A DNA stretch of 64,000 nt from Borrelia maritima (lineage in GTDB: Bacteria; Spirochaetota; Spirochaetia; Borreliales; Borreliaceae). Below, piece after piece: positions 10,049 to 19,068 of this stretch; position 1 is the stretch's first letter; each line of letters starts with the position of its first letter. Where the stretch lies: NCBI RefSeq assembly GCF_008931845.1, contig NZ_CP044535.1, positions 744,001 through 808,000 on the forward strand. Direction: 5' to 3'. The position numbers and the translations under genes were made by a program. The notes under the pieces were generated by a model, which was not told the origin of the DNA, searched no databases, and worked only from the letters and a program-made list of their open reading frames with translations.

Positions 10049-11365
10049 ATGGTTTTTAGGAAAAATTATGATTATTTAGCTTTGATAAGCTTATTTATAG
10101 TTTCTTTTGTTGGCATATTGTTGATTTATTCTAGTGATTATAATATTAGTGGATCTTTAACTAAGAGTGAATATATAAAGCAAACCTTTTGGGTGGTTAT
10201 TGGATTTTTTCTAATTTTTATAGTGGGAAAATACGATTTAAAATTTATTTATAGCATGGTATATCCTTTATATTTTCTGTTAATATTGGCTTTAATTTTT
10301 ACTGCATTTTTTGGAATGACCGTAAATGGAGCAAGGTCTTGGATTGGTATATGGAAGCTTGGAGGACAGCCTTCTGAATTTGGCAAAGTTATTATTATTT
10401 TAACCCTTTCAAAATTTTATGCTGAAAAAAAAGGTTATAATGAATTTTTTATCTTTATTGCTGCATTTTTATTAATTTTTCCATCAGTAATTCTCATATT
10501 ATTGCAACCTGATTTTGGTACAGCAATAGTATATTTAACTATTTTTATATTTATTTCTTTTTTTGCAGGAATAGATTTGCATTATGTTTTGGCATTTGCA
10601 CTGATAGGATTTTTTTCTTTTGTTTTTGCAATTTTACCGGTTTGGTACGAACATAAGGTAAATATGGGCAATGTATTTTATCTTATATTTTCAAATCCTT
10701 TTTATTTTAAAGTAGTAATAGGGGTGTTACTTTTAATACTTTTAATTTCTGTTTTAGGATTTTTTATTGCTAGATATGGTTTGGGCATTAAAATAATTTA
10801 TTTTTATGTATTTTTTGCAAGTTCTATTTTATTGCTTTCAATAGTCTTTTCAAAAGTTCTTTCAAAGTTAATGAAGACTTATCAGATTAAACGGTTTTTG
10901 GTATTCTTAGATCCGGCTATTGACGCTAAGGGTGCTGGTTGGAATTTAAATCAGGTTAAGATAGCAATTGGTTCTGGTGGTCTTTTTGGTAAAGGATTTT
11001 TAAAAGGCCCCTATACACATGCTAATTATGTGCCTTCTCAAAGTACAGATTTTATTTTCTCTATTCTTGCCGAAGAGTTTGGATTTTTAGGTGTTAGTAC
11101 GATTTTAATATTATTTTTTTTTCTTTTTTTTAAATTTTTGATAATAATGAATAAAAGTCAAGATAGATATATGGCTTTGGTAATATCTGGAATTTTAGGA
11201 CTTTTATTTTTTCATACCTCTTTTAATGTTGGAATGTCTTTGGGGATTCTGCCTATTACTGGGATTCCTTTCCCTTTCCTCTCTTATGGGGGTTCTTCTA
11301 CTATTACATTTTTTTTAGCAATGTCTTTTTATTTTAATATTGAATCAATAGTTGCTATGGATTGA
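10049..11365 (+). CDS. rodA: Peptidoglycan glycosyltransferase RodA (SEDS family)
   Basis: RodA polymerises lipid II into glycan strands and partners with PBP2. The 438-residue protein has about ten membrane segments and SEDS signatures: NGARSWIGIWKLGGQPSEFGK, LQPDFGTAIVY, and the late ITGIPFPFLSYGGSS. ATG 10049 is preferred: AGGT at 10039-10042 gives good spacing and the protein starts MVFRKNYDYLAL. A longer reading from 9986 would overlap the PBP2 gene out of phase without a ribosome-binding site. Adjacency to mrdA favours RodA over FtsW. It is the last gene of the shape cluster. Confidence 0.94.
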   Translation: MVFRKNYDYLALISLFIVSFVGILLIYSSDYNISGSLTKSEYIKQTFWVVIGFFLIFIVGKYDLKFIYSMVYPLYFLLILALIFTAFFGMTVNGARSWIGIWKLGGQPSEFGKVIIILTLSKFYAEKKGYNEFFIFIAAFLLIFPSVILILLQPDFGTAIVYLTIFIFISFFAGIDLHYVLAFALIGFFSFVFAILPVWYEHKVNMGNVFYLIFSNPFYFKVVIGVLLLILLISVLGFFIARYGLGIKIIYFYVFFASSILLLSIVFSKVLSKLMKTYQIKRFLVFLDPAIDAKGAGWNLNQVKIAIGSGGLFGKGFLKGPYTHANYVPSQSTDFIFSILAEEFGFLGVSTILILFFFLFFKFLIIMNKSQDRYMALVISGILGLLFFHTSFNVGMSLGILPITGIPFPFLSYGGSSTITFFLAMSFYFNIESIVAMD

Positions 11366-11529
11366 GAATTTATTTTCAATGTTTTGTTTTTTATCACTAT
11401 TTTTTTAGAAAATTTTTTTGTATATTTTAACTTAGTAATTGTAAATATTTGATGTAAGTATTTTAAAGTAAAAGTGATGAATGCAAATTTTAATTTCTTA
11501 ATAAAAACCAAAAGATTAAAGGTATTGTT

Positions 11530-13275
11530 GTGAATAAAGATTTAGACAAAGAAGATATTCTTTATAAGAAAAGACATTCAATAGCTCATGTTATGGCAGA
11601 AGCTGTGTGTGATTTATTCCCAAATACCAAGATTGCAATAGGGCCTCCCATTAAAGATGGGTTTTACTATGACTTTGAATTTAAAAAGCCAATTACAGAA
11701 GATTCCCTTTCGGACATAGAAAATAGAATGAGAGAGATTTTAAAAACTGGAAGTTCTTTTAAAAAAGAGATAATAAGCGTAGAAAAGGCCTTTGAAATTT
11801 TTAAAGATGAACCTTATAAAGTTGATTTGATTAAAAATTTTGATTTACAAGATGAAATTTCTATTTACAAGAGTCATAATTTTATCGATCTTTGCAGGGG
11901 TCCTCATGTTGAGAACATGAAGAAAATTGATCCAAAGGCATTTAAGCTTATAAGCATTGCCGGAGCCTATTGGCGAGGTAATGAAAAAAATCCAATGCTT
12001 ACTAGAATTTATGGAACTTTATGGAATAATGAAAAAGAGCTGAGATCTTATCTTAATTTGAGGGAGGAAATAAAAAAAAGAGATCATAGGAAGCTCGGAA
12101 AAGAGCTTGATTTATTTTCTATTCATGAAGAGATTGGTCCAGGACTTGTTTTTTTTCATCCCAACGGAGCCAAAATAAGATCTTTAATAGAAGACTTTTG
12201 GAGAGAAGAGCACTCTAAGAATGGATATGATATTCTTTTTACTCCTCATGTTGGTAAATCTTGGCTTTGGCAAACTTCTGGTCATTTAGACTTTTATAAG
12301 GAAAGCATGTTTGAAAAAATAGAAATGGATAAAAGCAATTATTATCTTAAACCTATGAATTGCCCTTTTCATATTGCAATTTACAATGCAGGTAAGCATT
12401 CTTATAGAGATTTGCCATTTAGATGGGCCGAGCTTGGAACTGTATATCGTTATGAAAAGATAGGTGCTTTGCACGGCATGATGAGAGCCAGAGGGTTTAC
12501 TCAGGATGATGCTCACATTATATGCACCCATTCTCAAGTTTTTGATGAGATTAAAGAAGTTCTTAGGTTTGCTATTTATATGTGGAATAAATTTGGCTTT
12601 AACAACTTAAAGGCATATCTTTCTACAAAGCCTGACAAGTCTGTTGGGAATGATGCTAACTGGGAAATGTCTTTAAAGGTCCTTCAAGAGACTTTAAATG
12701 ATTTTGAAGTTCCTTATGAAATTGATAAGGGGGGAGGTGCTTTTTATGGACCTAAGATTGATCTTAAGATAGTTGATTCGCTTGATAGAGAGTGGCAAAT
12801 GAGTACAATTCAATTTGATTTTAATCTTCCTGAGAGATTTAATATGACTTATACTGCTGAGAATGGTAAAGAAAAAAGACCGTTTATGATTCATCGAGCT
12901 TTGCTGGGATCTATTGAAAGATTTTTTGGAATTCTTGTAGAACACTATGGCGGAGCGTTTCCTTTATGGTTGTCTCCTGTTCAAGCAGTAATTATTCCTG
13001 TTAATAATATTGTAGAAGATTACGCTATTAATGTTTTAAATAAATTTAAAAATGAGGGAATTAGAATAAAACTTGATAATAGTTCTTCAAGGATGAATGC
13101 TAAAATTAGAGAACATCAGGCTAAAAAAATACCTTATATGTTTATAATTGGCGAGAGAGAAGCAACAGAAGAGAGAATATCTATTAGAACAAGAACAAAT
13201 GAGCAAATAAATGGAATTAAACTTGATGAAGCTATTAAATTTGTTTTATTAAAAATAAGAGATAAGGAGATTTGA
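11530..13275 (+). CDS. thrS: Threonyl-tRNA synthetase lacking the TGS domain
   Basis: ThrRS charges tRNA-Thr. The 581-residue protein begins directly in the second additional (editing) domain, with HSIAH at His16/His20 and the later C-RGPH metal-site motif. The class II catalytic core follows, with MNCPFH (zinc Cys), motif 2 around TVYRYEKIGALHGMMRARGF, motif 3 around MIHRALLGSIERF, and the anticodon-binding domain. The N-terminal TGS domain of about 60 residues found in E. coli ThrRS is absent. GTG 11530 follows AAAGGT, and no earlier in-frame start is evident. The 164-base upstream gap must hold its promoter; I could not pick a convincing one. Confidence 0.96.
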   Translation: MNKDLDKEDILYKKRHSIAHVMAEAVCDLFPNTKIAIGPPIKDGFYYDFEFKKPITEDSLSDIENRMREILKTGSSFKKEIISVEKAFEIFKDEPYKVDLIKNFDLQDEISIYKSHNFIDLCRGPHVENMKKIDPKAFKLISIAGAYWRGNEKNPMLTRIYGTLWNNEKELRSYLNLREEIKKRDHRKLGKELDLFSIHEEIGPGLVFFHPNGAKIRSLIEDFWREEHSKNGYDILFTPHVGKSWLWQTSGHLDFYKESMFEKIEMDKSNYYLKPMNCPFHIAIYNAGKHSYRDLPFRWAELGTVYRYEKIGALHGMMRARGFTQDDAHIICTHSQVFDEIKEVLRFAIYMWNKFGFNNLKAYLSTKPDKSVGNDANWEMSLKVLQETLNDFEVPYEIDKGGGAFYGPKIDLKIVDSLDREWQMSTIQFDFNLPERFNMTYTAENGKEKRPFMIHRALLGSIERFFGILVEHYGGAFPLWLSPVQAVIIPVNNIVEDYAINVLNKFKNEGIRIKLDNSSSRMNAKIREHQAKKIPYMFIIGEREATEERISIRTRTNEQINGIKLDEAIKFVLLKIRDKEI

Positions 13276-13279
13276 TAAA

Positions 13280-13909
13280 TTGAAGAGCTTAATCAAGTTT
13301 ATTACTCCTAATAAAATAACATTAGCAAGGATTGTACTTTCCTTTATCATATTAATTTTGTTTTTTTTGGAAAATATATTTTTTCCATATTTGTTTTTTG
13401 GAATTATTTGGGTTTTAATCATTTTTAATGAATTTACCGACTTTATTGATGGGTATATTGCAAGAAAATATGGTCTTGTTAGCAATGTGGGTAAGGTTTT
13501 AGATCCTTATGCGGATGTTTTACAGCATTTAACATATTTTGTTTTTTTCTTTTACAAAGGAATAACCCCGTATTATTTTTTTGTAATATTTATTTATCGT
13601 GAGATTTCTATTGGTTTTGTTAGAAATTTAATTATTCAGTTTGATATAGTTCAACAAGCAAATTTTTTGGGGAAATTAAAGTCACTTCTTTATGCTGTTT
13701 GTACCTTTGCAAGTCTTTTGTTTTATACTTTAAATCAACTCAACTTTACAGAACCAATTCAAGATTTTATTAGCTACATTTTAAATTTTAAATTTAAATT
13801 TTTATTTATTATTCAAACTACGTATGCTTGTGCTGCTTTTTTTGCAATTTTATCATTTTTGGATTATGTGTTAGTATTTTTTAATATAAAAAAATATGAA
13901 AATAAATAA
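13280..13909 (+). CDS. pgsA: CDP-alcohol phosphatidyltransferase, probable phosphatidylglycerophosphate synthase
   Basis: This enzyme would transfer a phosphatidyl group from CDP-diacylglycerol to glycerol-3-phosphate, the first step to phosphatidylglycerol, at the inner membrane. The 209-residue protein has about six membrane segments. It has the complete family signature D-x2-DG-x2-AR-x8-G-x3-D-x3-D (DFIDGYIARKYG then GKVLDPYAD) at about 55-77. The TTG start at 13280 lies about ten bases after AAGGAGA. It follows thrS by four bases. The motif defines the superfamily; PgsA is preferred over other CDP-alcohol transferases because of size and known Borrelia gene order. Confidence 0.88.
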   Translation: MKSLIKFITPNKITLARIVLSFIILILFFLENIFFPYLFFGIIWVLIIFNEFTDFIDGYIARKYGLVSNVGKVLDPYADVLQHLTYFVFFFYKGITPYYFFVIFIYREISIGFVRNLIIQFDIVQQANFLGKLKSLLYAVCTFASLLFYTLNQLNFTEPIQDFISYILNFKFKFLFIIQTTYACAAFFAILSFLDYVLVFFNIKKYENK

Positions 13910-15341
13910 GACATTAATTTTGCTATTTTTATTTACAAAACTTTCTTTTATTCAAGCTCAAGTAAATCAAATATTAACGGAAATTAGTCCTTTGAGTATT
14001 TTAAGTAAAAATGGTAAAGGAAGTGTTTATTTAAAAGTTAGCAAATCTTCTGATTATATTTTAACCTTAGATAAGAGTTCAAATTCCGATTTTGTTTTTA
14101 AAATTTATGATATTTCTAATAAAAAGTACATAACTGATAAAATTAAAAAAAAAGATTTTAAAATAAGGCTAGATAAAAATTCTCTTTATGCAATAATATA
14201 TGTTGGCACTAAAAACGAAAACATAAAGTTTTCACTTACAGATTTAGATTTTTCAATTTTAAGTAGTGATTCTCTGAAAGCTAAAGCATCTAAGGTTGAA
14301 AAAGAAGATCTATTTTTTACTTTAAAAGATTTGCCTGTTTTAAATTTAACTACTAAACTTAAAAAGTATGTATTAAGGATTTATAAAAGTAATATTTATA
14401 TTGCGTATCAGTTAGAGAATAGCGATGACATTAAAGTCGCAGAGTTTATTGAGAATGTTGGCTGGTTTAATCTTGATTCATCTGTTAATGGGAATATTAT
14501 TAATATAGTTAATTTTGATTTTTCGATTAATTCCAAAGGAAATTTATATATTGCTTTTGTTACAAAATCAGGATCCGATTTTGCTAGTGAACTTGTAGTT
14601 AAAAAATTTAATAGTAGAAAATGGATTGATATTAGTCCTGGGTACATAGAGAATTTTGGATCTTTATTAAATATTAGTATTGATTTAAAAGATAGGTTGT
14701 ATTTGACATATTTAAGGAAAATTGGAGGTGAATATAAAATTAATTTAATCTCAAATATGGGCTACGGAAGTACTTGGAATGATGTAATACATTCTTATTT
14801 AAGCAAAGGTGATTCTAATGTGAATTCATCAAACATTGGACTGATATCTGAACCTTTTTTAGGCATTTTTTATAATTATAAGTCAAATGATGAGATTAAA
14901 TCTGAATTTATTGTAAATAATGAGAATTCTTGGGTAAATGCAAATATTCCTTCTGTTTATATGGCCAATTTTATTAAGGGGGTTTTTGATTCTACTTTTA
15001 ATCAAATAATTATGAGTTTTGTTTCTGAAAATAGGCCTATTTTAAGCATTTCTCCTTTGAAAAGTAATAGATGGATTAATATAAGCCCTAATGTTAAAAT
15101 GGGAGGCTCAAGTAGTGATATTGGGCTTTATAAAAATAATTTGTTTTTAGCTTTTGAAGATAATAATAATGTAAGATTAATTTATTTTAAAAATAAAAAT
15201 TGGTATTTTTTAAATAAATTAGAGCGTTTTAAGAGTAATGTTACTAGTCCCCAGATTGGAATTTATGATAATCAAGTGCTTTTAGTTTCTACTTTAAGTT
15301 TTAATGCCAAAGAATTATTTTTTACCTTGGTTTGCCAATGA
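13896..15341 (+). CDS. Secreted protein with six tryptophan-marked repeats (propeller-like)
   Basis: I do not recognise a named family. The 481-residue protein has a cleavable signal peptide (MKINKTLILLFLFTKLSFIQAQ). From about residue 185 there are six units of 43-53 residues, each opening with a W-x-[NDI] strand: Trp190, 243, 294, 346, 393 and 436, as in GWFNLD, KWIDIS, TWNDVI, SWVNAN, RWINIS and NWYFLN. A second strand of the type LYIAF/LYLTY/LFLAF follows in most units. This spacing suggests a six-bladed beta-propeller. Its start overlaps the pgsA end by 14 bases, so it is probably coupled. Its end overlaps the convergent CYTH gene by 27 bases. Periplasmic or outer-surface location is likely. 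Confidence 0.75.
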   Translation: MKINKTLILLFLFTKLSFIQAQVNQILTEISPLSILSKNGKGSVYLKVSKSSDYILTLDKSSNSDFVFKIYDISNKKYITDKIKKKDFKIRLDKNSLYAIIYVGTKNENIKFSLTDLDFSILSSDSLKAKASKVEKEDLFFTLKDLPVLNLTTKLKKYVLRIYKSNIYIAYQLENSDDIKVAEFIENVGWFNLDSSVNGNIINIVNFDFSINSKGNLYIAFVTKSGSDFASELVVKKFNSRKWIDISPGYIENFGSLLNISIDLKDRLYLTYLRKIGGEYKINLISNMGYGSTWNDVIHSYLSKGDSNVNSSNIGLISEPFLGIFYNYKSNDEIKSEFIVNNENSWVNANIPSVYMANFIKGVFDSTFNQIIMSFVSENRPILSISPLKSNRWINISPNVKMGGSSSDIGLYKNNLFLAFEDNNNVRLIYFKNKNWYFLNKLERFKSNVTSPQIGIYDNQVLLVSTLSFNAKELFFTLVCQ

Positions 15342-15848
15342 AAGTAATTCAAAGTAAGATCTAGTTTCAAGGTTTTCTTTTAATCCAAATTGATTGATTA
15401 TGTTGTCAATTTCTTTTTTTGCTAAACCAATATCATTTTCATTATTAATTATTTTTTCTATTTCTAAAAAAAATCCAAGATTTTTGATTTCATTTATTTC
15501 TACATTTAAATTATTGGTTTGATAAATTAAACTTTTTTTTATCTTTTTGTATAGCTTTTTAAATTTAAGCTCTTTCATAAGGATTAAAAAATTTTTAATG
15601 CTATCTATTTTAAATTCCACCTCTTTATTAATTTCTATAGCATTATTATCGTCTAATATTTTTTTTTTAAATGTGACAATTTTTTCTAGAGTATTTAATT
15701 TTCTTATTCTTATAATTTTTTTTGGGTTTGAGTAATAGATGTCAGTTTTTATTTCTTCTTTAATAAACTTGAATTTTTTATTTGCCAACTTAATAATTCT
15801 TTTTAATTCTTTTGGGGGAATAAATGCTTTTGATTCTATTTCTAACAT
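15315..15848 (-). CDS. CYTH-domain protein (class IV adenylate cyclase/triphosphatase-like)
   Basis: CYTH proteins bind triphosphates in a beta-barrel tunnel with divalent metals; members include CyaB adenylate cyclases, thiamine triphosphatases and tripolyphosphatases. The 177-residue protein opens with the defining ExExK motif (Glu3, Glu5, Lys7 in LEIESKA). It continues with the expected alternating charged strands (KTDIYYSN, IIRIRKL, VTFKKK, KEVEFKI, VEINEIKNLGFFLEIEKI). The length fits a single CYTH domain. It is the only minus-strand gene between pgsA and the K+ transporter. Which triphosphate it uses cannot be read from sequence; older annotations call it CyaB, which is not proof of cAMP synthesis. 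Confidence 0.82.
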   Translation of the reverse strand: MLEIESKAFIPPKELKRIIKLANKKFKFIKEEIKTDIYYSNPKKIIRIRKLNTLEKIVTFKKKILDDNNAIEINKEVEFKIDSIKNFLILMKELKFKKLYKKIKKSLIYQTNNLNVEINEIKNLGFFLEIEKIINNENDIGLAKKEIDNIINQFGLKENLETRSYFELLSLANQGKK

Positions 15849-15946
15849 ATATTAAAAATAATGTAATTATGATAATATTTCAATGTTAAAATATTATGCT
15901 ATATAAGATAGATTTTTAATAATTTAAATAGATTTTTGTATACGAT

Positions 15947-17269
15947 ATGTTGAAATTTGAATTTGGTGACAGGTTTTTACTTTTTAGTTATTTTGTTTTA
16001 ATTATGCTTATAGGATCTCTTTTGTTAGTGCTTCCTATTTCTTGGAAAGGTGAGCGCGAGTTAGCATACATTGATGCTCTTTTTACTGCTGTTTCTGCCG
16101 TAAGTATTACAGGTCTTGTAACGGTTGAAATAGAAAATTTTTCTACTTTTGGATTTATTTTGATAATGTTGTTAATCCAGCTTGGGGGGCTTGGATTTAT
16201 AAGTATTACTACTTTTTATTTGCTTATACCTAAAAAGAAAATGAATTTAACAGATGCAAGAATAATAAAGCAATATTCCCTTTCAAATATAGAATATAAT
16301 CCTATTAGAATTTTAAAAAGCATATTGTTTATAACCTTTTCAATTGAAATGATAGGTTTGATATTAATACTTATTTGTTTTAAACTTAGGGGAGTTAATA
16401 TTTCATTCTTAGAAGCTTTATTTACAACAATTTCTGCGTTTTGTAATGCGGGTTTTTCAATGCATTCTGAGAGTATTTATGCATGGCGAGATGTTCCTGA
16501 GGCTATAGTTGTCGTTTCTATTTTGATAATTTGTGGTGGGCTTGGATTTATGGTCTATAGAGATGTAAAGAATACTATTAAGAACAAAAAAAAGCTATCA
16601 CTTCATGCTAAAATAGTTTTTTTTTTAAGTTTTGTTTTAATTATAATTGGTTCAATTTTATTCTTTTTTACAGAGATGCATAAATTAAAAGATGGCTATT
16701 CAATGAGTACTTTAATATTTAATTCAATTTTTTATTCAATTAGTACCAGAACAGCTGGGTTTAATTATCTTGATAATTCTTTAATAAGTGGAAGAACTCA
16801 AATAGTTTCTCTGCCTTTCATGTTTATTGGTGGTGCACCCGGATCAACTGCTGGAGGGATTAAGATTACAACATTTTTTTTAATTGTATTAGCTGTTGTT
16901 AAAAATCAAATTGGCAATGGATATATTATTGGGTCTTACAAGGTTTCAATAGATAGTATAAGATTTGCACTTTTGTTTTTTGCAAGAGCTATTTTTATTT
17001 TAAGTTTTTCCTTTTTTATGCTACTTTTTTTTGAGGGAGGATCTGGTAATTGGAAAGTTATTGATTTGGGTTATGAGGTATTTTCTGCTTTTGGAACAGT
17101 TGGTCTTTCAGTTGGAGTAACTCAGGATTTGTCATTTTGGGGTAAAGTCATTATAATTTTTACTATGTTTGCAGGACGGATAGGGCTTTTTTCAATGGCT
17201 GTTTTTGTTTCAAGAAAGTCGCGTTTTGAAGAATTTACAAGGCCAAGGCAAGACATCTTGGTTGGTTGA
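15947..17269 (+). CDS. ktrB: Ktr/Trk-type potassium uptake membrane subunit
   Basis: This is the membrane pore of a Na+-coupled K+ uptake system. The 440-residue protein shows the four-fold M1-P-M2 plan of the TrkH/KtrB/NtpJ family. P-loop glycines are seen in SITGLVTVE (first pore loop), SAFCNAGFSMHS (second), RTAGFNY (third) and GTVGLSVG (fourth). The length is short, like KtrB rather than the longer TrkH. The next gene encodes the cytosolic RCK subunit, confirming a two-component Ktr system. The ATG at 15947 has no strong ribosome-binding site. The 98-base gap to the divergent CYTH gene contains the promoter region. Confidence 0.93.
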   Translation: MLKFEFGDRFLLFSYFVLIMLIGSLLLVLPISWKGERELAYIDALFTAVSAVSITGLVTVEIENFSTFGFILIMLLIQLGGLGFISITTFYLLIPKKKMNLTDARIIKQYSLSNIEYNPIRILKSILFITFSIEMIGLILILICFKLRGVNISFLEALFTTISAFCNAGFSMHSESIYAWRDVPEAIVVVSILIICGGLGFMVYRDVKNTIKNKKKLSLHAKIVFFLSFVLIIIGSILFFFTEMHKLKDGYSMSTLIFNSIFYSISTRTAGFNYLDNSLISGRTQIVSLPFMFIGGAPGSTAGGIKITTFFLIVLAVVKNQIGNGYIIGSYKVSIDSIRFALLFFARAIFILSFSFFMLLFFEGGSGNWKVIDLGYEVFSAFGTVGLSVGVTQDLSFWGKVIIIFTMFAGRIGLFSMAVFVSRKSRFEEFTRPRQDILVG

Positions 17270-17274
17270 AGCAT

Positions 17275-18057
17275 ATGAAAACATTTGTTATTATTGGACT
17301 TAGTAATTTGGGAATTCATCTACTTGAAGATTTAAGCAAACTTGATTGTCAAATTATTATTATAGATACATCTAAGGAGCTTATTGAGGAATATGATATC
17401 ATAGCTACAGAAAGCTTTGTTGTTGAGCAGTTCACTAAAAATGCCTTGAAAAGAATAATTCCTGTAGACACAGATGCTGTTGTGATTGACTTTGATGATG
17501 ATCTTGGTAAAAGTGCCCTTGTTACTCACTATTGTAATCTTTTAGGCTTGAAGGAAATATGTGTTAAGACAGAAAATAGGGATGATGCTGAAATATTAAA
17601 AACTCTTGGTGCAACAAAAATTATATTTCCAAGTAAAGATGCTGCAAGAAGATTAACTCCATTATTAGTATCTCCCAATCTTTCAACTTATAATATTATT
17701 GGGTATGATATTATTGTTGCTGAAACTGTTATTCCCAAAGAATATGTTGGAAAAACTCTTTTTGAAGCTGATCTTAGAAGAGAGTGTGGGATTACAGTTA
17801 TTGCTGTTAGAAATTTAAGTAATTCTAGATATGAATTTGTTGATGGCGATTATTTTTTTTTAAAAGATGATAAAATTGTAATTTGTGGGAAACCAGATAG
17901 TATTGAAAATTTTACAAACAATAAAGATTTAATTAAAGATTTAATTTCGGGGGTTAAAGAGGATGAAAATTTAATTAAAGATTCCGAAAAGAGATCGAGA
18001 TTTGTAGGGATTTTTAATTTTATTAAAATTTTTAAAAAGAATCGTAAGGATAACTAG
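17275..18057 (+). CDS. ktrA: Potassium uptake regulatory subunit (RCK, TrkA/KtrA family)
   Basis: This cytoplasmic gating ring subunit binds nucleotides and controls the KtrB pore. The protein of about 260 residues has an RCK-N Rossmann domain (FVIIGLSNLGIHLLEDL, then IIIIDTS at the second strand) and an RCK-C domain (about 140-220, with GKTLFEADLRRECGITVIAV and DGDYFFLKDDKIVICG). ATG 17275 is preferred because it starts just before the first beta strand. A TTG at 17266 overlapping the ktrB stop is a possible alternative; neither has a strong ribosome-binding site. The Gly-x-Ser-x-x-Gly loop is a variant of GxGxxG. Confidence 0.92.
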   Translation: MKTFVIIGLSNLGIHLLEDLSKLDCQIIIIDTSKELIEEYDIIATESFVVEQFTKNALKRIIPVDTDAVVIDFDDDLGKSALVTHYCNLLGLKEICVKTENRDDAEILKTLGATKIIFPSKDAARRLTPLLVSPNLSTYNIIGYDIIVAETVIPKEYVGKTLFEADLRRECGITVIAVRNLSNSRYEFVDGDYFFLKDDKIVICGKPDSIENFTNNKDLIKDLISGVKEDENLIKDSEKRSRFVGIFNFIKIFKKNRKDN

Positions 18058-18066
18058 GATTTAAGA

Positions 18067-19038
18067 ATGACTAAAATTATTCCTGTAGCAAGTGGCAAAG
18101 GTGGTGTTGGAAAAACATCTTTTGTTGCAAATGTTGGGTATAAGCTTTCTAGCTTAGGCAAAACTGTAATACTTGTTGACCTTGATCTTGGAGGGTCTAA
18201 TCTACATACATGTTTGGGCGTTAAAAATAAGGGTGTGGGCATTGGTTCTTTTATTAATAAAAGGGATAAAAATTTTTCAGATTTAGTATGTAAAACATCT
18301 TATGATAAACTTTATCTTATTCCAGGTGATTCTCTTTATACAGGGACAGCTAATCTTCCTTTTTCTATTAAGAAAAAGATTATAGAATCGATTCAAAAAG
18401 ATCTTATTGCTGATTTTGTTTTTTTGGATTTAGGATCTGGAACTTCTTATAATACAATAGATTTTTATTTGGCGTCTTATAGCGGCATAATTGTTACAGT
18501 ACCAGAAACCCCCTCTATACTTAATGCTTATTCTTTTTTGAAGAATGCTCTTTATCGTCTTTTATATTTGAGCTTTCCTCAAAAAAGTCCTGAGCGTGAC
18601 TATATTGGTAATTTTTTTAAGGATAAAATTGAAGGGACAAAGCTTGGATTTAAAGATTTGGTTGTTGGGATTGAACTTATTTCTTTGAGTTCTTCTTTGA
18701 AAGTCAAGAAGATGATGAACAATTTTTATCCTAGAGTAGTGCTAAATAGAATAGAAACTAGTGAAGAAATTGCTATGTGTGAAAATTTGATTAATGTTGT
18801 TAAGAATAATATTAATATACCAATAGAGTTTATAGGCTTTGTGCCTTTTGCAAAAAGTTTTAGAGAGGCTATTAATAATAGGGTGCCATTTATTGATTTT
18901 GAAAAGAATTCAAAGTTGAATAAATATTTTGAATTTATAGCTGGCAATTTAATTAAATCTCCTGTTGAAGGGTCTCCTTATATTTATGATGACATATACG
19001 ATATGATTAAAGATCAAAGTAAGTTTATTAGAAAGTAA
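18067..19038 (+). CDS. MinD/ParA-family P-loop ATPase
   Basis: MinD/ParA ATPases are deviant-Walker-A dimers that position cell structures, plasmids or flagella. The 323-residue protein starts with the signature KGGVGKTS (about 11-18) and has the switch VDLDLGGSN. The Walker B-like segment DFVFLDLGSG and the PETPSI segment follow. It lies nine bases after ktrA, behind AGGAT, and 30 bases before the phosphofructokinase gene, so all four genes may form one transcript. No MinC, MinE or flagellar gene is adjacent, so the target is unknown. MinD, FlhG-like or another role is possible. Confidence 0.85.
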   Translation: MTKIIPVASGKGGVGKTSFVANVGYKLSSLGKTVILVDLDLGGSNLHTCLGVKNKGVGIGSFINKRDKNFSDLVCKTSYDKLYLIPGDSLYTGTANLPFSIKKKIIESIQKDLIADFVFLDLGSGTSYNTIDFYLASYSGIIVTVPETPSILNAYSFLKNALYRLLYLSFPQKSPERDYIGNFFKDKIEGTKLGFKDLVVGIELISLSSSLKVKKMMNNFYPRVVLNRIETSEEIAMCENLINVVKNNINIPIEFIGFVPFAKSFREAINNRVPFIDFEKNSKLNKYFEFIAGNLIKSPVEGSPYIYDDIYDMIKDQSKFIRK

Positions 19039-19068
19039 TTGGGCTATAATAGTATAAAGGAGTGTTTG

